From contig CAYGZC010000337.1 in the NCBI GenBank assembly GCA_964354225.1, forward strand, positions 1-6,852: DNA of 6,852 nt, read 5' to 3'. Origin of the DNA: CAYGZC01 sp964354225 (GTDB lineage: Bacteria > Bacteroidota > Ignavibacteria > UBA10030 > SZUA-254). The notes beneath the pieces were generated by a model that worked only from the letters and a program-made list of their open reading frames with translations, searched no databases and was not told the origin of the DNA. This document shows positions 5,593-6,852 of the stretch, one piece after another. The position numbers were made by a program, and so were the translations under genes. Numbering within the stretch: the first letter of the stretch is position 1; each line of letters begins with the position of its first letter.

Positions 5593-5728
5593 AATTGTAT
5601 AAAGTGGTGCTGTCCCAAAAGTAGGTTTGGGGTGGTGGCCGCAATCTTCAGATTGCGTACTCAGCTCAATTTCGCAGACATAAAGTCTGCGGCTACCAGA
5701 GATATTTTACTTTTGGATAATTTCACTT
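5587..5728. repeat. Nested imperfect palindrome between convergent genes
   Basis: Outer arms AAGTGAAATT (5587-5596) and AATTTCACTT (5719-5728) are exact reverse complements. A second pair, CCAAAAGTA (5615-5623) and TACTTTTGG (5708-5716), is nested inside. The left side has 18 nt between the two arms and the right side only 2, so about 16 nt are extra on the left. The left outer arm includes the TGA stop of the T9SS gene; the right arm lies 8 bp beyond the pepA stop. Inside sits the REPIN-like core at 5634-5697. It may be a small mobile or MITE-like element, or a structured 3' end shared by both genes. Confidence 0.6.
5634..5697. repeat. REPIN-like element: two inverted hairpins closed by an outer stem
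   Basis: Hairpin 1 is CGCAATC-TTCA-GATTGCG (5640-5657) and hairpin 2 is CGCAGAC-ATAAA-GTCTGCG (5673-5691). Both have perfect 7-bp stems and are separated by 15 nt. The outer flanks GGTGGC (5634-5639) and GCTACC (5692-5697) can pair with one G-T wobble, closing the pair into a three-way fold. On the minus strand, hairpin 2 is preceded by GGTAGC, which contains the GTAG foot known from REP sequences mobilised by RAYT (TnpA-REP) transposases; hairpin 1 has the variant GTGG. Two REP-like units in inverted orientation define a REPIN. No transposase gene is in the window, so any RAYT would act in trans. Confidence 0.6.
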
Positions 5729-5736
5729 CTCGTTTA

Positions 5737-6852
5737 TTATTTCCAACTCTTCAAAAACTCCACAAGCAATCTCACTCCAACACCAGAGCCGCCTTTGGGT
5801 GCGTACGGGTGCTGCTCATCAAGCATCGCAGTGCCGGCGATATCGAGATGCACCCACTTGTAATCACCAATAAATTTCTTTAGGAAGAATCCTGCGGTGA
5901 TAGCGCCAGCCCATTTGCCACCGACATTCTTCACATCGGCAATGTCGCTCTTAATTTGTTTTTCGTACTCATCGAAGAGCGGCAATTGCCATACCCGTTC
6001 AAAAGTTTTATCGCCTGTCGCTTTTAGCTTCATCATCAGTTCATCATTGTTACCCATCATGCCGGTTGCGTGCATACCAAGTGCTACTACACATGCACCC
6101 GTGAGTGTTGCAAGATCGATGACGGCTTTTGGTTTATATGTCGCTGCATACGCTAATGCGTCGGCAAGGATTAAACGTCCTTCTGCATCTGTGTTATCAA
6201 CCTCAGATGTCTTGCCGCCGTAATGCTTGATGATGTCACCTGGTTTCATTGCAGAGCCGCTCGGAAGATTTTCAGTTGCAGGAATCAATCCAACAAGATG
6301 AACGGGCAGCTTCAAACGCGCTGCTGCTTCCATTGTTCCAATAACAGCCGCAGCACCCGACATATCCATCTTCATTTCCGCCATACCGTTAGATGGTTTG
6401 ATGGAGATACCACCGCTATCGAAAGTGATACCTTTTCCAACCAGCACAATAGTATCGAGATTTTTTTTATCAGAATTGTGCTCAAGGATCATGAAGCGGG
6501 GAGGTCTCGTGCTGCCGGCGTTCACAGCGAGGAGTCCGCCGAATCCTTCCTTCTCAATTTTCTTTTTATCCCAGATAGTAATATTGTAGTCGTAGTGCTC
6601 AGCAGACTTTTTGGCTGCATCTGCCAATGTTTCGGGGTAAATCTCACAGGCAGGTGCGTTCGCAAGGTCTCTTGCAAAAGTTGTCGCCTCACAGATTATA
6701 TGAACATTGTTAAGTTCTTTCTTGACATCTTTAATGATGGACTCATCCGGATTGATGATTGTTATTTCCGTGATCTTGCTTTGTTCATCTTTCTTTTTCG
6801 TTATGTATTTATCGAATTTATAAAGAGAAAGATAAGCACCTTCGGTAATTGC
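5737..6852 (-). CDS. pepA: Leucyl aminopeptidase (M17), C-terminal 371 residues
   Basis: The minus-strand frame is open from the window edge at 6852 to TAA at 5739-5737 (a second TAA follows directly). It encodes a cytosolic M17 peptidase that removes N-terminal residues from peptides using two metal ions. Numbering the first visible residue as 1, the metal ligands and catalytic residues all appear: K140 and D145 in VGKGITFDSGG, K152, D163 in MKMDMSGAAA, and D222, E224, R226 in the signature NTDAEGRLILADAL. These spacings match E. coli PepA (K270, D275, K282, D293, D352, E354, R356) with a constant offset of 130. About 130 residues are therefore probably missing at the N-terminus, including most of the macro-like domain. 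Upstream parts EGAYLSLYKFDKY and FARDLANAPA also fit the family. The gene is intact as far as seen and converges on the secreted-protein operon. Confidence 0.97.
   Translation of the reverse strand, partial: AITEGAYLSLYKFDKYITKKKDEQSKITEITIINPDESIIKDVKKELNNVHIICEATTFARDLANAPACEIYPETLADAAKKSAEHYDYNITIWDKKKIEKEGFGGLLAVNAGSTRPPRFMILEHNSDKKNLDTIVLVGKGITFDSGGISIKPSNGMAEMKMDMSGAAAVIGTMEAAARLKLPVHLVGLIPATENLPSGSAMKPGDIIKHYGGKTSEVDNTDAEGRLILADALAYAATYKPKAVIDLATLTGACVVALGMHATGMMGNNDELMMKLKATGDKTFERVWQLPLFDEYEKQIKSDIADVKNVGGKWAGAITAGFFLKKFIGDYKWVHLDIAGTAMLDEQHPYAPKGGSGVGVRLLVEFLKSWK

Noticed and set aside
5614..5631. CCCAAA/TTTGGG hairpin as an intrinsic terminator of the operon
   Set aside because: The stem is only 6 bp and is followed by GTGGTGG rather than a T-tract; it overlaps the left arm of the larger palindrome.
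5632..5883. 83-codon plus-strand frame over the palindrome and the pepA end
   Set aside because: It covers the REPIN-like hairpins and the antisense of a certain pepA reading frame, with no ribosome binding site or family pattern.
6461..6468. Run of eight T (A8 in pepA) as a slippage site
   Set aside because: It encodes Lys-Lys-Asn in frame within a housekeeping enzyme; frame and motifs are intact on both sides.

Overview
The window looks like a chromosomal segment from a Bacteroidota/Chlorobi-group bacterium, most likely an Ignavibacteria-type lineage. The best evidence is the C-terminal type IX secretion (T9SS) sorting domain of the gene at 5071-5592, with its YSLFQNYPNPFNPST motif, together with strong AAAGGAG-type ribosome binding sites and moderate GC. 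This lineage call is inferred from motifs and was not searched.

Layout. (1) 1-131, minus strand: the first 43 codons of a HicB-family antitoxin gene, cut by the window edge. (2) 132-510: an AT-rich divergent intergenic region with no convincing gene. It holds three small dyad symmetries and a candidate promoter. (3) 511-5592, plus strand: four consecutive genes, each with a signal peptide, separated by 17, 38 and 17 nt. They look like one operon: fibre-like protein A, then a VPS62-like/beta-gamma-crystallin protein, then fibre-like protein B (a paralogue of A), then a small T9SS-sorted protein. (4) 5593-5736: a short spacer between convergent genes, filled by a nested palindrome with REPIN-like architecture. 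(5) 5737-6852, minus strand: the C-terminal 371 residues of leucyl aminopeptidase PepA (M17), cut by the window edge.

How the genes may work together. The operon makes four exported proteins. The two fibre-like paralogues share a collinear N-terminal domain (84% identical over 108 residues by hand count) and a gap-free 146-residue C-terminal domain (about two thirds identical). Their centres differ in length and content and are built from GNVGIGT-type repeat modules. This is the pattern of a surface fibre or adhesin with exchangeable middles. Between them sits a secreted VPS62-like protein that also carries a beta-gamma-crystallin-like segment and the start of a beta-helix-like segment. Only the last protein carries a T9SS signal. 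A cell-surface or secreted multi-protein assembly is a reasonable inference but is not proven. PepA and HicB appear to be unrelated neighbours.
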